From Ferrovum sp. (GTDB lineage: Bacteria; Pseudomonadota; Gammaproteobacteria; Burkholderiales; Ferrovaceae), in assembly GCA_019456405.1 (NCBI GenBank), contig WJXM01000050.1:16725-80724 (forward strand): a stretch of DNA of 64,000 nucleotides, written 5' to 3'. The notes below the pieces were generated by a model. That model saw only the letters and a program-made list of their open reading frames with translations. It was not told where the DNA came from and did not search any database. Positions 1 through 10,119 of the stretch are shown here, in pieces (position 1 is the stretch's first letter; the number at the start of each line of letters is the position of its first letter). The position numbers were made by a program, and so were the translations under genes.

Positions 1-1150
1 TGGGCGCGGTGTGGAGAATCTTGACGGTCGCCCCCGGCAGATACCCGCCCGGCAGCACCTTGAGATCCAACAACCGCGCGGTCTCGAAATCAATATCGAA
101 ACCGAAGCGGTCAAACACCACCACCGGGACTTTTCGATGGATTTCGTTCAAGAACCACAACCGCCATTGATCCTGATCGATGACATCTTTATTCAGAAAT
201 ACGGCAATGCCGGCGTAGCGATCTGGCGTAATGTCTTCCGGCAGTCCCTCGTTGACATTCACGTACCGGACATCATAGCCCAGGTAATCCATGGGCAGGG
301 ACAGGATCTTGGACCCCGTTCCTTCCTCGATGGCCGCCCCCGGATCCAGGGATTGGACCACCAGAATCTTTCTGGGCATGACTTCCAGCTTTCCCAGGCC
401 GACAAAACCCTGTTCCGGGCTGGTCACATAGGGAATCAGCCCGGCCTGCGCAGACTTCTGTGCCAATGACCGCTGTGCCTGTCGATCATATTTTTGGGCA
501 AACTCGAGGTCGATCAGGGGAATTTGAGGATGTTTTTCCTGCCACTGATGCAACTGACTCAAGGTTTCATTCAAACGACCCTGATCGACGGTCAGAAACC
601 AACCCTGCAGGGCATCATAGGGCTGAAAGATCGATTCCACCACCCAACCGGTCAAAAGATTTGAACTGGCCTCAGCGACCGACGGATGGTTCCTCAAGAA
701 TATCCGTGCCCCCTTGAATTTCCCTTGAATTTCGGTCAAGGCCAGGGAAAGCCAGTGATCTTCGGCAGATACGGTCGAGTAAAACTGTTCCATCGAAGGC
801 AATCCGGCTTCATCGGCCAGATAGAAGTCGCGAAACCCTTTCTCCCACAGTGGCGTGAGCGTTTTCTCCAACCAGGCTGCCGGTGTAGTCTGGTAGTCTT
901 TCTGCGTGATTTCCAGACGGGCCGCCCAGCGGGTATGCGGATACCGTTCCGGCGAGGGCATGGCAGACGTTGCCGGATCGATGATTACCTCATCAAAGGC
1001 CTGGAGCAGGTCCAGAGGCGCATCAGCCCCCCGATAAAATGCCACATTGGGAGGAAAGCCTCCCGCCTCCTCGGCAGCGATGACATTCTCCCCAAGGATC
1101 GAACTTGCCCACAGGCAGACCCATAATCCCCAACGCCACGCCAAACTCAC
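1..1150 (-). CDS. pelA: PelA-like polysaccharide hydrolase/deacetylase, N-terminal part (runs off window)
   Basis: The minus-strand frame is open from a GTG at 1150 to the window edge, about 383 codons. It starts with a short hydrophobic signal-like segment. Near residue 36 comes a stretch reading VAFYRGADAPLDLLQAFD followed by EVIIDP. This resembles the N-terminal glycoside-hydrolase (GH114-like) domain of PelA, the periplasmic Pel enzyme that also carries a C-terminal deacetylase. Only the hydrolase domain and the start of the middle region lie inside the window, so the deacetylase cannot be checked. The GTG start overlaps the galE stop as GTGA, which suggests translational coupling. A nucleotide-sugar epimerase next to it fits Pel, a polymer rich in N-acetylgalactosamine. 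The family call rests on recalled motif similarity. Confidence 0.62.
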   Translation of the reverse strand, partial: MSLAWRWGLWVCLWASSILGENVIAAEEAGGFPPNVAFYRGADAPLDLLQAFDEVIIDPATSAMPSPERYPHTRWAARLEITQKDYQTTPAAWLEKTLTPLWEKGFRDFYLADEAGLPSMEQFYSTVSAEDHWLSLALTEIQGKFKGARIFLRNHPSVAEASSNLLTGWVVESIFQPYDALQGWFLTVDQGRLNETLSQLHQWQEKHPQIPLIDLEFAQKYDRQAQRSLAQKSAQAGLIPYVTSPEQGFVGLGKLEVMPRKILVVQSLDPGAAIEEGTGSKILSLPMDYLGYDVRYVNVNEGLPEDITPDRYAGIAVFLNKDVIDQDQWRLWFLNEIHRKVPVVVFDRFGFDIDFETARLLDLKVLPGGYLPGATVKILHTAP

Positions 1151-2166
1151 CCCAAGGTTTCCCGATACTGTTGCCAGGCCCAAGTACTGGCACACATGTC
1201 CTCCAGACTTCGAGTCGTCTTCCAGTGCAATACGCGCAGAGCCAGTGCAGGGTCGGCGATGCAGGACGCAATATCGCCGGGACGACGCTCCACGATCTGG
1301 TAGGGAATCGGTCGGCCGCTGGCCTTTCCAAAAGAGGAGACCATTTCGAGCACGCTATGCCCCTGACCACTGCCCAGATTGATGGCCTGCCAACCGGGGT
1401 GGGTCGCCACGAAATCCAGTGCAGACCGATGTCCTTCGGCCAGATCCATGACATGGATGTAGTCCCTCACCCCCGTACCATCCGGAGTTGGATAGTCATT
1501 TCCGAAGATCCTCAAGAGGGGACGCTGGCCGGAAGCCACCTGCGCCACGAAGGGCATCAGGTTGTTGGGCATCCCCGCCGGGTCTTCCCCGATCGATGCC
1601 GATGGATGGGCCCCAACCGGATTGAAATAGCGCAGGCAGACGATTTTCCATTTGTCCGATGCGAAAGCCACATCGCGCAGTATTTCCTCGATGTGTAACT
1701 TGCTGCGTCCATAGGGGTTGGTGGCACTCGTCGGGTGAGTCTCATCGATGGGCAGGGTTTGAGGATCCCCATAGACGGTAGCGCTGGAACTGAAGACCAA
1801 CTCATGCACCCCGCAGGCCTGCATCGCCTCCAGCAGGCTGAGGGTGCCTTGAATGTTGCAGCCATAGTACTCGATGGGTTTGGCCACCGATTCTCCCACT
1901 GCCTTGAGCCCCGCCAGATGGATGACCGAGGTGATCTGGTAGTTCCGCAGCACGGAGATCACCGTGTCGCGGGTGCGCAGATCCGCATGAACAAAGGGAA
2001 TGGTCTGACCGGTAATTTTTTCCAGGCGCTGCAGGACCGAAGGATCGCTGTTCGAAAAGTTATCCAGCACCACCACGGAAAAACCCGCCTGTAAGAGCAC
2101 CGTCACCACATGACTACCGATATAACCCGCACCGCCCGCCACAAGAACATTTTTTTTGTTATTCAA
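1147..2166 (-). CDS. galE: UDP-glucose 4-epimerase (GalE family)
   Basis: The protein has 339 residues, the usual GalE length. It opens with the Rossmann motif GGAGYIGSH and the NAD-binding LDNFSNSD. It then shows the catalytic SSSATVYG segment and the YxxxK signature as YGRSK. The enzyme interconverts UDP-glucose and UDP-galactose, or the N-acetyl forms, in the cytoplasm. It lies directly upstream of the pelA-like gene with a 4-base GTGA overlap, so a role in supplying UDP-GalNAc for an exopolysaccharide is plausible, as for the PelX epimerases of pel clusters. Substrate preference cannot be read from the motifs. About 200 bp of AT-rich DNA (2167-2367) separates it from the next gene upstream and probably holds its promoter; I see no clear -35/-10 pair there. 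Confidence 0.93.
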   Translation of the reverse strand: MNNKKNVLVAGGAGYIGSHVVTVLLQAGFSVVVLDNFSNSDPSVLQRLEKITGQTIPFVHADLRTRDTVISVLRNYQITSVIHLAGLKAVGESVAKPIEYYGCNIQGTLSLLEAMQACGVHELVFSSSATVYGDPQTLPIDETHPTSATNPYGRSKLHIEEILRDVAFASDKWKIVCLRYFNPVGAHPSASIGEDPAGMPNNLMPFVAQVASGQRPLLRIFGNDYPTPDGTGVRDYIHVMDLAEGHRSALDFVATHPGWQAINLGSGQGHSVLEMVSSFGKASGRPIPYQIVERRPGDIASCIADPALALRVLHWKTTRSLEDMCASTWAWQQYRETLG

Positions 2167-2367
2167 CCCTGCCCCCCATCCTCTCCCCTCAACAGGAAAT
2201 ATTCAGGATCCTTTCCCGTAAAACCAAGATCTGCCCCTGAAATACAAGAACGCATGATAATTGAAAACCGCCAATTCACTTTGTCATGAAGCAAATCTTT
2301 TTTGTAATATTCACATCTTTTTACCTTACCATATCGGCAAAGAAAAAATTAAATTGAGCAATTTTTT

Positions 2368-3312
2368 TCAGATCAGCGTGCTGCCATTTTCCCGATGCCA
2401 ATGCTGAATACCTTCCCAAGCCTCGGCAGCGGTCTCTGCGTACCAATACAGGTCCAAATCTTCCGCATCGATATGCCCTTGATCCAGCATGTATTCCGAA
2501 TCAAACACGCGACGCCAGTAGGCTTCACCCACGAGGACGACCGGAATCGGTGCCACCTTGCGGGTCTGAATCAGGGTCAGGGCGCCAAACAACTCGTCCA
2601 ATGTCCCATAACCACCGGGCAACGCCACGATGGCTACCGCACGTTTCATAAAGTGAAGTTTGCGCATGGAAAAATAATGGAACTGAAAACATAATCCCGG
2701 CGTGATATACGGATTGGGGAATTGTTCGCGCGGCAGGGTAATGTTCAACCCGATGGTGGGCGCCCCCTCCTCGAAGGCCCCGCGATTGGCCGCTTCCATG
2801 GCGCCGGGCCCCCCCCCGGTCATCACGACCAGACGGCTCCCCCCCGCGTCGTTTCCGACCTTCCCCACCAGTCGCCCCAATTCCCGCCCCACCTCGTAAT
2901 ATCGGGCAAGCGACAGACGATTTTCGGCCAAATGCCGTTCCCGAGCCAATTGGGCATCGTCCGGCGCCTGCAGGCATTGCGCCACGATCTGCGCCAACTC
3001 CCGTTCCGCCATGGCGGGCTCGCGCAGGCGCGTGCTGCCGAATACCACGATGCATCGCTCGATGCCCTGGCCGCGCATCCCCTGTTCTGCCTTGGCATAA
3101 TCCAGTTGAAGTCGGACACCACGCGCAGATTCGGACTGGATGAAATCCGTGTCCTCGTCCGGCTCCCGATAGGAAGGATGTTCGAGGATCGCTTTCAGAC
3201 GTTGTTCCAACTGAAGATCCTCGGGGTCTCTTTTGGGATGGGACCAGGGCAAGGGTTGCTTGCGACGCAGAGGATCAGGAGGGGAAGGAATATAAGGATA
3301 AGGACGTTTCAT
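2368..3312 (-). CDS. LOG-family protein (nucleoside 5'-monophosphate phosphoribohydrolase-like)
   Basis: The 314-residue protein carries the LOG/lysine-decarboxylase-like hallmarks: MTGGGPGAMEAANRGA and, about 75 residues later, the PGGYGTLDE motif that binds the ribose phosphate and contributes the catalytic glutamate. Members of this family release the base from AMP-like nucleotides; the old name 'lysine decarboxylase' is misleading. An upstream in-frame extension is possible, but the ATG at 3312 (MKRPYPYIPS) leaves a 23-bp gap to trpE and drops a low-complexity leader that would overlap trpE. The gene sits where trpG would stand in many betaproteobacterial trp clusters. Its substrate is unknown. 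Confidence 0.85.
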   Translation of the reverse strand: MKRPYPYIPSPPDPLRRKQPLPWSHPKRDPEDLQLEQRLKAILEHPSYREPDEDTDFIQSESARGVRLQLDYAKAEQGMRGQGIERCIVVFGSTRLREPAMAERELAQIVAQCLQAPDDAQLARERHLAENRLSLARYYEVGRELGRLVGKVGNDAGGSRLVVMTGGGPGAMEAANRGAFEEGAPTIGLNITLPREQFPNPYITPGLCFQFHYFSMRKLHFMKRAVAIVALPGGYGTLDELFGALTLIQTRKVAPIPVVLVGEAYWRRVFDSEYMLDQGHIDAEDLDLYWYAETAAEAWEGIQHWHRENGSTLI

Positions 3313-3335
3313 CCAGAAGCTCCAGTGACAGTTGT

Positions 3336-4811
3336 TCAACGATGAGCGGCAAATTCTCCCGACTGCACCAGTTCGGCCGCCCGCACCACGGCACGGGCCT
3401 TGTTGACCGTTTCCAGCCACTCCGTCTCGGGAACCGAATCCGCCACGATGCCACCGCCGGACTGAACCCAGAGTTGCCCCCGGGCAATGACTGCCGTGCG
3501 AATGGCGATGGCCATGTCCATGTTTCCGTCGAACCCCAGATACCCCACTGCGCCACCATAAATCCCGCGACGCGTGGATTCCAGTTCGTCGATGATCTCC
3601 ATGGCCCGAACCTTGGGGGCACCGGACAGGGTTCCCGCCGGAAAGGTGGCGCGCAACACATCCAGCGCCCGCATTCCCGGACGCAGACGCCCCACCACGT
3701 TGGAGACGATGTGCATGACATGGGAGTAACGTTCGATGCTCATGTTTTCAGTCACCTCCACCGAACCCGTCTGAGCAATCCGACCCACATCATTGCGGCC
3801 CAGATCCATGAGCATGAGATGTTCGGCAATTTCCTTGGGGTCCTGCAAGAGTTCCCTGGCCAGGGCTTCATCCTCGACAGGATCCCTGCCGCGCGGACGC
3901 GTGCCCGCAATGGGACGGACCGTCACTTCGCCGGCGCACAGACGGACCAGGATTTCCGGCGAAGCGCCGACCACCTGAAACTCTCCAAAATCATAGTAGA
4001 ACAGGTAAGGCGAGGGATTCAGTCGACGCAACGAACGATACAGGGACAACGCCGAAGTCTCGAAGGATTGGCGCATCCGCCGACTGAGCACCACCTGCAT
4101 GACATCTCCCGACTCGATATAAGCCTTGGCCCGCTCCACCATGTGCCGGTGCTGATCCTGAGACATGTCCGACAAGGGAGCCATCAGGTTGTCCGGCACG
4201 GGCTCCGGCAAACGGACCCCTGCCCGCAAGGCTTCCTGCAACTCATCCAGACGCGCATCTCCCCGTGCCCGCGCCTCCGGAAGACTGGGATCAATGTACA
4301 CGATGAGATGCAGAAGACCCGAAAGGTTATCGATGACCGCCAGTTCCGTGGTCAGCAACAGCAAAATATCAGGGACGCCAATGTCATCGGGTTTCCAGCC
4401 ACCGGAAAGGCGAGGCTCGATATAACGCACGATATCGTAACCAAAATACCCGGCCAACCCCCCATGGAACCGTGGCAGATCGGGCACCGGCGCCGCCTTG
4501 TACCGATCGATGAAGGTCTGGACGAAAACCAGTGGATCCGGGCATTCCACCGTTTCCACCACAACCCCCTCCGTAATCACTTCGACCCGGTAACCGGTTA
4601 CCTGAAGACGGGTTCGGGCGGGCAACCCCACGAAGGAGAAACGACCGAAACGCTCGCCCCCCTGTACCGACTCCAGCAGGAACGAGAAAGGGTGATGCGC
4701 CAATTTGGCGTAGACGGCCAGCGGGGTATCGAGGTCGGCAGGAACCGTCCGTACCAGGGGAATCAGGGTAAACCCGGCCCCCCCCTGTTCCGCAAGCGCC
4801 GCTTCAGTCAT
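3336..4811 (-). CDS. trpE: Anthranilate synthase component I
   Basis: The protein has 491 residues and begins [11 protein letters not shown]. It contains the tryptophan feedback-site segment [18 protein letters not shown] near residue 40. The chorismate-binding core includes [15 protein letters not shown] and the C-terminal [17 protein letters not shown]. It converts chorismate to anthranilate, with ammonia supplied by TrpG. The start ATG overlaps the rpe stop codon as ATGA, so the two are probably co-transcribed. In related bacteria gph usually lies between rpe and trpE, and trpG-trpD-trpC follow; here gph is absent and a LOG-family gene follows, so the cluster is rearranged. Confidence 0.95.
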   Translation of the reverse strand: MTEAALAEQGGAGFTLIPLVRTVPADLDTPLAVYAKLAHHPFSFLLESVQGGERFGRFSFVGLPARTRLQVTGYRVEVITEGVVVETVECPDPLVFVQTFIDRYKAAPVPDLPRFHGGLAGYFGYDIVRYIEPRLSGGWKPDDIGVPDILLLLTTELAVIDNLSGLLHLIVYIDPSLPEARARGDARLDELQEALRAGVRLPEPVPDNLMAPLSDMSQDQHRHMVERAKAYIESGDVMQVVLSRRMRQSFETSALSLYRSLRRLNPSPYLFYYDFGEFQVVGASPEILVRLCAGEVTVRPIAGTRPRGRDPVEDEALARELLQDPKEIAEHLMLMDLGRNDVGRIAQTGSVEVTENMSIERYSHVMHIVSNVVGRLRPGMRALDVLRATFPAGTLSGAPKVRAMEIIDELESTRRGIYGGAVGYLGFDGNMDMAIAIRTAVIARGQLWVQSGGGIVADSVPETEWLETVNKARAVVRAAELVQSGEFAAHR

Positions 4812-5467
4812 CGGGCCAGTTCGGCACGCATCGCATCGATGGTAGCCTTGTAATCTTTGGTGTTGAAAATGGCCGAACCCGCCACAAAGGTGTCCGCGCC
4901 TGCCTCGGCCACGGCGCGAATGTTGTCCACCTTGACTCCGCCATCGACTTCAAGCCAGATGTCCCGTCCGCTGGCGGTGATGCGCTGACGCGCTTCGCGC
5001 AATTTATCGAGCGCCGAAGGGATGAAGGACTGCCCACCAAAGCCCGGGTTGACCGACATGATCAGGATCAGATCCACCTTGTCCATGACGTGGTCCAGAT
5101 AATTGAGCGGTGTCGCCGGATTAAAGACCAGACCCGCTTTGCAGCCCTGATCGCGAATCAATTGCAGGGTGCGATCCACATGCTCCGAAGCCTCCGGATG
5201 AAAACTGATGATATTGGCCCCCGCCTTGGCAAAGTCCGGAATGATGCGGTCCACCGGCTTGACCATCAGATGGACATCGATGGGGGCCTGGGTATAGGGG
5301 CGGATGGCCGAACACACCAGAGGTCCAATGGTCAGATTGGGCACATAGTGGTTATCCATGACATCGAAGTGGACGATGTCTGAACCGGCTGCTATCACCT
5401 GGGCTACTTCCTCCCCCAAACGGGCAAAGTCGGCGGAGAGAATACTGGGGGCAATGCGAAAGGTCAT
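4808..5467 (-). CDS. rpe: Ribulose-phosphate 3-epimerase
   Basis: The 219-residue protein begins [20 protein letters not shown], a typical Rpe N-terminus. It carries metal-ligand and catalytic segments [29 protein letters not shown] and VDGGV. It interconverts ribulose-5-phosphate and xylulose-5-phosphate in the pentose phosphate and Calvin pathways. The ATG at 5467 is preceded by AAGGAG eight bases upstream, so I prefer it to an earlier in-frame ATG that lacks such a site. It is the first gene of a leftward unit rpe-trpE-LOG, and is divergent from mltA across about 80 bp. Confidence 0.95.
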   Translation of the reverse strand: MTFRIAPSILSADFARLGEEVAQVIAAGSDIVHFDVMDNHYVPNLTIGPLVCSAIRPYTQAPIDVHLMVKPVDRIIPDFAKAGANIISFHPEASEHVDRTLQLIRDQGCKAGLVFNPATPLNYLDHVMDKVDLILIMSVNPGFGGQSFIPSALDKLREARQRITASGRDIWLEVDGGVKVDNIRAVAEAGADTFVAGSAIFNTKDYKATIDAMRAELAR

Positions 5468-5549
5468 GACTGAACTCCTTGGAATCTGATTCACGAGAAT
5501 GGACGAAGTGATGACATTCTAACAGGCAGAGGCCCGGTAATGGTACGCT

Positions 5550-6800
5550 ATGCGCATGACGCGCCTCCTGATTTCTGCCTGTATTCTGGTTCCGTTCCTG
5601 CTCGCAGGCTGTGCCACCCCGCCGCCTGCCCCACAACCTGCCGCGCCTGCTCTCCGACCCAGCGTTGGCGCGCCAGTTTCTCCGGCCTGCCCCGCACCGG
5701 TCGAAACCGGCTCTCCCTTGGCGGAAAACCCTGTACGCCCCTCTCCCGGACATTTGGTCCGTACGGATTTCAGCCAGTTACCCCAATGGGATCAGGGCCT
5801 CAGTCCAGCCACCTGGAATGCCTTCCTGGAAAGTTGCACCCGCCTGTCTCGGGACGCACCCTGGTCTTCCCTCTGCCAACAGGCCGTTGCCTTGGGGCCC
5901 TTCGATGCCCTCACCATGCGCCGGTTCTTCGAACGATCCTTTGATCCCTGGCAGATCCTCAACTCGGACGAATCTTCTCAGGGGCTGATCACCGGTTATT
6001 ATGAACCCCTTCTGCAGGGCAGTTTGACGCGTACTGCCGTCTACCGCTTCCCTCTCTACAGCCCGCCGCCAGATCTGCTGACCATCGATCTGGGCGACCT
6101 CGCCCCCGATCTCAAGGGACGACACCTGCGCGGACGACTGGAGGGAAATCGGGTAGTCCCCTATTTCTCTCGCGCCGAGATCGGCCTCGAGGATGGCCCC
6201 CTGACCGGCCATGAGCTTCTCTGGGTCGACAACCCCGTCAAATTGTTCTTTCTCCAGATTCAGGGGTCTGGTGTGATCCAGTTGCGGGATGGACGACGTC
6301 TGCATGTGGGCTATGCCGATCAAAATGGCCACCCGTTCCGTTCCATCGCCCGCTACCTGATCGAACAGGGCCGGTTACCCCTGGCCCAGGCTTCGATGCA
6401 GGGCATCGAAGCCTGGGCACGGTCACATCCTCGGGATCTCCAGGCCGTGCTGAATCAAAACCCCAGTTTCGTTTTTTTTCGTCTGTTGCCGCCAGACCTG
6501 CCCGGCCCCTTGGGAACCCTGGGAGTTCCTCTGACCAGTCAGGCCAGCCTGGCCGTGGATACCCAGGTCATTCCTCTGGGCGCCCCCGTCTTTCTGAGCA
6601 CCACCTGGCCGGGCCGCCACCAGCCCCTCAACCGGTTGATGATGGCCCAAGACACGGGGGGGGCCATTCGCGGTGCAGTCCGTGCGGATTTTTTCTGGGG
6701 CTTTGGAGTCGAAGCCGAAGAAGCGGCCGGACACATGAAACAGGCAGGGCAACTCTGGCTGCTTTACCCGCACGGCATGCAACCGCCTGCGACCCACTGA
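5550..6800 (+). CDS. mltA: Membrane-bound lytic murein transglycosylase A (lipoprotein)
   Basis: The 416-residue protein has a lipoprotein signal with lipobox LAGC (Cys about residue 24), then a Pro/Ala-rich linker. The MltA body includes ITGYYEPLLQGS near residue 150 and the 3D domain near the C-terminus with VDTQVIPLGAPVF and MAQDTGGAIRGAVRADFFWG. The aspartates of that last segment match the catalytic region of MltA. The enzyme cleaves the MurNAc-GlcNAc bond in peptidoglycan at the outer membrane. An alternative ATG lies two codons downstream and gives the same mature protein. The gene is divergent from rpe, and the hemA promoter overlaps its 3' end. Confidence 0.93.
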   Translation: MRMTRLLISACILVPFLLAGCATPPPAPQPAAPALRPSVGAPVSPACPAPVETGSPLAENPVRPSPGHLVRTDFSQLPQWDQGLSPATWNAFLESCTRLSRDAPWSSLCQQAVALGPFDALTMRRFFERSFDPWQILNSDESSQGLITGYYEPLLQGSLTRTAVYRFPLYSPPPDLLTIDLGDLAPDLKGRHLRGRLEGNRVVPYFSRAEIGLEDGPLTGHELLWVDNPVKLFFLQIQGSGVIQLRDGRRLHVGYADQNGHPFRSIARYLIEQGRLPLAQASMQGIEAWARSHPRDLQAVLNQNPSFVFFRLLPPDLPGPLGTLGVPLTSQASLAVDTQVIPLGAPVFLSTTWPGRHQPLNRLMMAQDTGGAIRGAVRADFFWGFGVEAEEAAGHMKQAGQLWLLYPHGMQPPATH

Positions 6801-6825
6801 CCAGAAGATCGGGAACAGTTATAAT
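6797..6825 (+). promoter_or_regulatory. Sigma-70-type promoter of hemA
   Basis: CTGACC (6797-6802) and a perfect TATAAT (6820-6825) are separated by 17 bp, ahead of the hemA start at 6858. The -35 box overlaps the mltA stop codon. The predicted start of transcription is near 6832, giving a leader of about 25 nt. Confidence 0.6.
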
Positions 6826-6857
6826 GCTCAGTTATTATCAGGATTCCGGGAATACCT

Positions 6858-8126
6858 TTGTCTGATTCCTCCGCTCATCAACTCCATGCCTTCGGTCTGA
6901 ACCACCAGACTGCACCGGTGGCAGTACGCGAGCGAGTGGCTTTCCCGCAGGAACGCCTGCAACCGGCCCTGAGCGCTTTGCTCTACGCCACCCCCGCCGA
7001 GGAAGCGGTGATCCTGTCCACCTGCAACCGTACGGAAATCTATTGCAAGACCCCGCATCCGGAAACCGTGGCCGACTGGTTGGCCGACCATCATGAATTG
7101 ACGGGGTTTGACCTGTCCCAATACCTGTATCATCTCGACGGCAGCGCCGCTGCCCATCATGCTTTCCGCGTGGCCTCCGGTCTGGATTCCATGGTTTTGG
7201 GCGAAACCCAGATTTTGGGACAGGTCAAACAGGCGGTCCGCCTGGCTGAGGAGGCTGGAACCCTGGGGCCCCTGCTCAACAAAATGTTTCAAAGCACTTT
7301 CTCCGTGGCCAAGGCAGTGCGCAGTCAAACCGGCATCGGGGAACGGACCGTCTCACTGGCTGCCGCGGCGCTCAAACTGAGTGCCGACGTGCTGGGCCCC
7401 ATGAACGAGCAACAGGTTCTGTTCATCGGTGCGGGCGAGATGATCGAACTGGTGGCGACCTATTTTCTGGCACGCCACCCCCGGGCTGTCACCATTGCCA
7501 ATCGTTCTCCCGAACGGGGTCAGATCCTGGCCCGACAACTCGGCGGACGTTACCTCCCCTTGAGCGAACTTCCCCTGGCCCTCGCCCACCATGACGTGAT
7601 CGTGTCTTCCACCGCCAGTCACCTGCCTCTGATCGGCAAGGGCATGGTGGAACGGGCGCTGCGCGAACGCAAACATCGCCCCATGGTCATGATCGATCTG
7701 GCCGTCCCCCGTGACATCGAACCCGAAGTCGCTCGCCTGGAAGATGTCTTCCTGTATACGGTGGATGATCTGGGAAAAGTCACTCAGGAAAACAAGGATT
7801 CACGCCAGTTGGCCGTCGAGGAAGCCGAATCCATCATTACCCGGCATGTGGAAGACTTTCTGGGCTGGATTGCAGCCCGCAGTGTGGTGCCCACCATTCG
7901 CTCCCTGCGCGAACGGGCCGATCACTATCGTCAACTGGAACTGGAGAAGGCGCTGCGTGCTCTGACCCGGGGAGACGAGCCGGCCAAGGTAATGGAACAG
8001 TTATCCCAAAGTTTGATGAACAAATGGCTCCATCATCCAGTTCAAGCCCTCAACCAGACGCGCGGCTCCACCCGCCAGTCACTGGTGGACGCCATCCGCC
8101 ACCTGTTTCCCGAGAACCCCGCGTGA
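6858..8126 (+). CDS. hemA: Glutamyl-tRNA reductase
   Basis: The 422-residue protein reads from a TTG start (TTG TCT GAT). It shows the family opening [18 protein letters not shown] and the catalytic cysteine in [11 protein letters not shown] (Cys about 56). The NADPH-binding region contains [12 protein letters not shown], and a C-terminal helical dimerisation domain follows. The enzyme reduces glutamyl-tRNA to glutamate-1-semialdehyde, the first committed step of tetrapyrrole synthesis. The TTG is chosen because no ATG or GTG gives a full N-terminus. The stop codon overlaps the prfA GTG start, the conserved hemA-prfA-prmC order. Confidence 0.95.
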   Translation: MSDSSAHQLHAFGLNHQTAPVAVRERVAFPQERLQPALSALLYATPAEEAVILSTCNRTEIYCKTPHPETVADWLADHHELTGFDLSQYLYHLDGSAAAHHAFRVASGLDSMVLGETQILGQVKQAVRLAEEAGTLGPLLNKMFQSTFSVAKAVRSQTGIGERTVSLAAAALKLSADVLGPMNEQQVLFIGAGEMIELVATYFLARHPRAVTIANRSPERGQILARQLGGRYLPLSELPLALAHHDVIVSSTASHLPLIGKGMVERALRERKHRPMVMIDLAVPRDIEPEVARLEDVFLYTVDDLGKVTQENKDSRQLAVEEAESIITRHVEDFLGWIAARSVVPTIRSLRERADHYRQLELEKALRALTRGDEPAKVMEQLSQSLMNKWLHHPVQALNQTRGSTRQSLVDAIRHLFPENPA

Positions 8127-9211
8127 AAGATTCGTTGCTTAACCGCCTGGAAACCCTGCGCACGCGCCTGATCGAACTGGATCACTGCCTTCTGGCCCCG
8201 GATGTCACACAACAACTGGACCAGTACCGCAAATTGACGCGCGAACGCGCCGAACTGGTGCCCGTGGTCGAACTGTACGATGCCTACCGGCATACCCTCG
8301 CGGACATGGATGCCGCCACCACACTGGGGCAGGAAGATCCCGAATGGCGTCACTTCGCCGATGAAGAGACCGAACAGGGAAAACGCCGTCTCGAGCAACT
8401 GGAAGCGGCCATTCAAACGGCTCTGTTGCCGCGCGACCCCAACGATGGGCGGAACATCTTTCTGGAAATCCGGGCCGGAACCGGCGGTGACGAATCTGCA
8501 CTGTTTGCTGGCGATCTGTTTCGCATGTATTCCCGTTTTGCCGAACGATTGGGCTGGCGCACCGAGATCATTTCCCACAACCCCGGAGAAATGGGGGGAT
8601 TCAAGGAGATCATCTTTCGCATCGAGGGAGCGGGCGCCTATTCTCGCTTCAAGTTCGAGTCGGGAGGGCACCGCGTTCAACGAGTCCCCGCCACCGAAAC
8701 CCAGGGACGCATCCATACCTCGGCCTGTACCGTCGCCGTTCTGCCGGAAGCCGCCGAAATGGAAGAAATCACCCTCAACCCCGCAGAATTGCGCATTGAT
8801 ACATTCCGGGCCAGCGGAGCGGGGGGACAACACATCAATAAAACCGATTCGGCGGTGCGCATCACCCATCTGCCCACTGGGTTGGTGGTGGAATGCCAGG
8901 ATGGCCGAAGCCAGCACAAAAACAAGGCTCAGGCTCTGGCCGTGCTGGCCGCACGGTTGCGGGACAAACAGGAAAGAGAACAGCATGCCCGGGTTGCCGC
9001 CACCCGCCGCTCCCTGATCGGCAGTGGAGATCGATCCGAACGCATCCGCACCTACAACTTTCCCCAGGGACGCATTACCGATCACCGCATCAATCTGACC
9101 CTCTACAAAATCGAGGCCATGATGGATGGCGACCTGTTCGAGTTGACTGAAACCCTGATGACCGAACATCAGGCAGACTTGCTGGCTGGTCTGGCAGAAC
9201 CCGCCGAATAA
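8123..9211 (+). CDS. prfA: Peptide chain release factor 1
   Basis: The 363-residue protein (start [10 protein letters not shown]) has the RF1 codon-recognition motif PAT in [12 protein letters not shown] and the universal GGQ in [15 protein letters not shown] near residue 235. RF1 ends translation at UAA and UAG. An upstream in-frame start would add 33 low-complexity residues inside hemA. The GTG at 8123, overlapping the hemA stop as GTGA, gives the family-length protein. It is followed 4 bp later by prmC, whose product methylates the GGQ glutamine. Confidence 0.96.
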   Translation: MKDSLLNRLETLRTRLIELDHCLLAPDVTQQLDQYRKLTRERAELVPVVELYDAYRHTLADMDAATTLGQEDPEWRHFADEETEQGKRRLEQLEAAIQTALLPRDPNDGRNIFLEIRAGTGGDESALFAGDLFRMYSRFAERLGWRTEIISHNPGEMGGFKEIIFRIEGAGAYSRFKFESGGHRVQRVPATETQGRIHTSACTVAVLPEAAEMEEITLNPAELRIDTFRASGAGGQHINKTDSAVRITHLPTGLVVECQDGRSQHKNKAQALAVLAARLRDKQEREQHARVAATRRSLIGSGDRSERIRTYNFPQGRITDHRINLTLYKIEAMMDGDLFELTETLMTEHQADLLAGLAEPAE

Positions 9212-9215
9212 ACCC

Positions 9216-10064
9216 ATGGTCGACGTGGCCAACCTGCTGCTCGAAGGCCCCCTGCCCCGTCTCGAGGTGCGTCTGCTCCTTCAGGCTGTGTTGCAGTGCT
9301 CCCTGGCCGCTCTGTTCAGCGCGCCTGAACGCACCCTGGACGATGCGGAAATCGCCCATTTCCAAGCCCTGCAGACACGCCGTCAACGTGGGGAACCCAT
9401 GGCTTACCTGCTGGGTGAACGGGAGTTCTATGGCCTCTCTTTCCTGACCACCCCCGCCGTCCTGATTCCCCGCCCCGAAACCGAAGGATTGGTGGACTGG
9501 GGACTGGAAACTTCTGCTCCTTCGACTTCCTTGCACTGCCTGGATCTGGGCACTGGGAGTGGCGCACTCGCCCTGTCCTTGCAATACCACCGCCCACGTT
9601 GGCAAGTCAGCGCCACGGACCGTTCTGTCGCAGCCCTGGAAGTGGCCAAAAAAAACGCAGCCCGCCTGCTTCCTCCTTCGGGTCCGGTTTTGCGCTGGTA
9701 TCACGGGGATTGGTATGAAGCCTTGCCCGAGGGAGAAACCTTTGATCTGATCCTGTCCAATCCGCCTTACATCGCCGCCGCCGACCCTCATCTGGACAGG
9801 GGAGACCTGCGCTTTGAACCCCGTCAGGCCTTGACCGCCGGCCCGAGCGGCACGGAAGATCTGGAACACATCATTGCCCAGGCCCCCCTCTGGCTAAAAC
9901 CGGGAGGAATACTGCGGGTCGAACATGGCTACGATCAGGGAGAGTTCTGCCGTTCCTGTTTCCTTCGGGCCGGCTTCACCCAGATCACGACCCGCACCGA
10001 TCTGGCCGGGTTGGAGCGTCTGACTGGCGGACACGTGAAAATGGGAAACCCATTCCCTTTTTGA
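9216..10064 (+). CDS. prmC: Release factor glutamine methyltransferase
   Basis: The 282-residue protein has the N-terminal helical release-factor-binding domain with QRRGEPMAYLLGEREFYG and the start-of-domain motif VLIPRPETEGLVDW. The SAM-binding LDLGTGSGALALSL and the catalytic NPPY (ILSNPPYIAAADPH) follow. It methylates the glutamine of the GGQ motif in RF1 and RF2 using S-adenosylmethionine. It lies directly behind prfA in the same unit, so enzyme and substrate are made together. Confidence 0.95.
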   Translation: MVDVANLLLEGPLPRLEVRLLLQAVLQCSLAALFSAPERTLDDAEIAHFQALQTRRQRGEPMAYLLGEREFYGLSFLTTPAVLIPRPETEGLVDWGLETSAPSTSLHCLDLGTGSGALALSLQYHRPRWQVSATDRSVAALEVAKKNAARLLPPSGPVLRWYHGDWYEALPEGETFDLILSNPPYIAAADPHLDRGDLRFEPRQALTAGPSGTEDLEHIIAQAPLWLKPGGILRVEHGYDQGEFCRSCFLRAGFTQITTRTDLAGLERLTGGHVKMGNPFPF

Positions 10065-10119
10065 TGAGGTCGGCGTTAGAATGCCGACTTCCATCGTCAC
10101 CTCCAGGAAAGGTACTTTC

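Noticed and set aside
3342..4853. 503-codon open frame on the plus strand
   Set aside because: Antisense to trpE, which has full family motifs; no recognisable domain.
8042..9232. 396-codon open frame on the minus strand
   Set aside because: Antisense to prfA and without any family feature.
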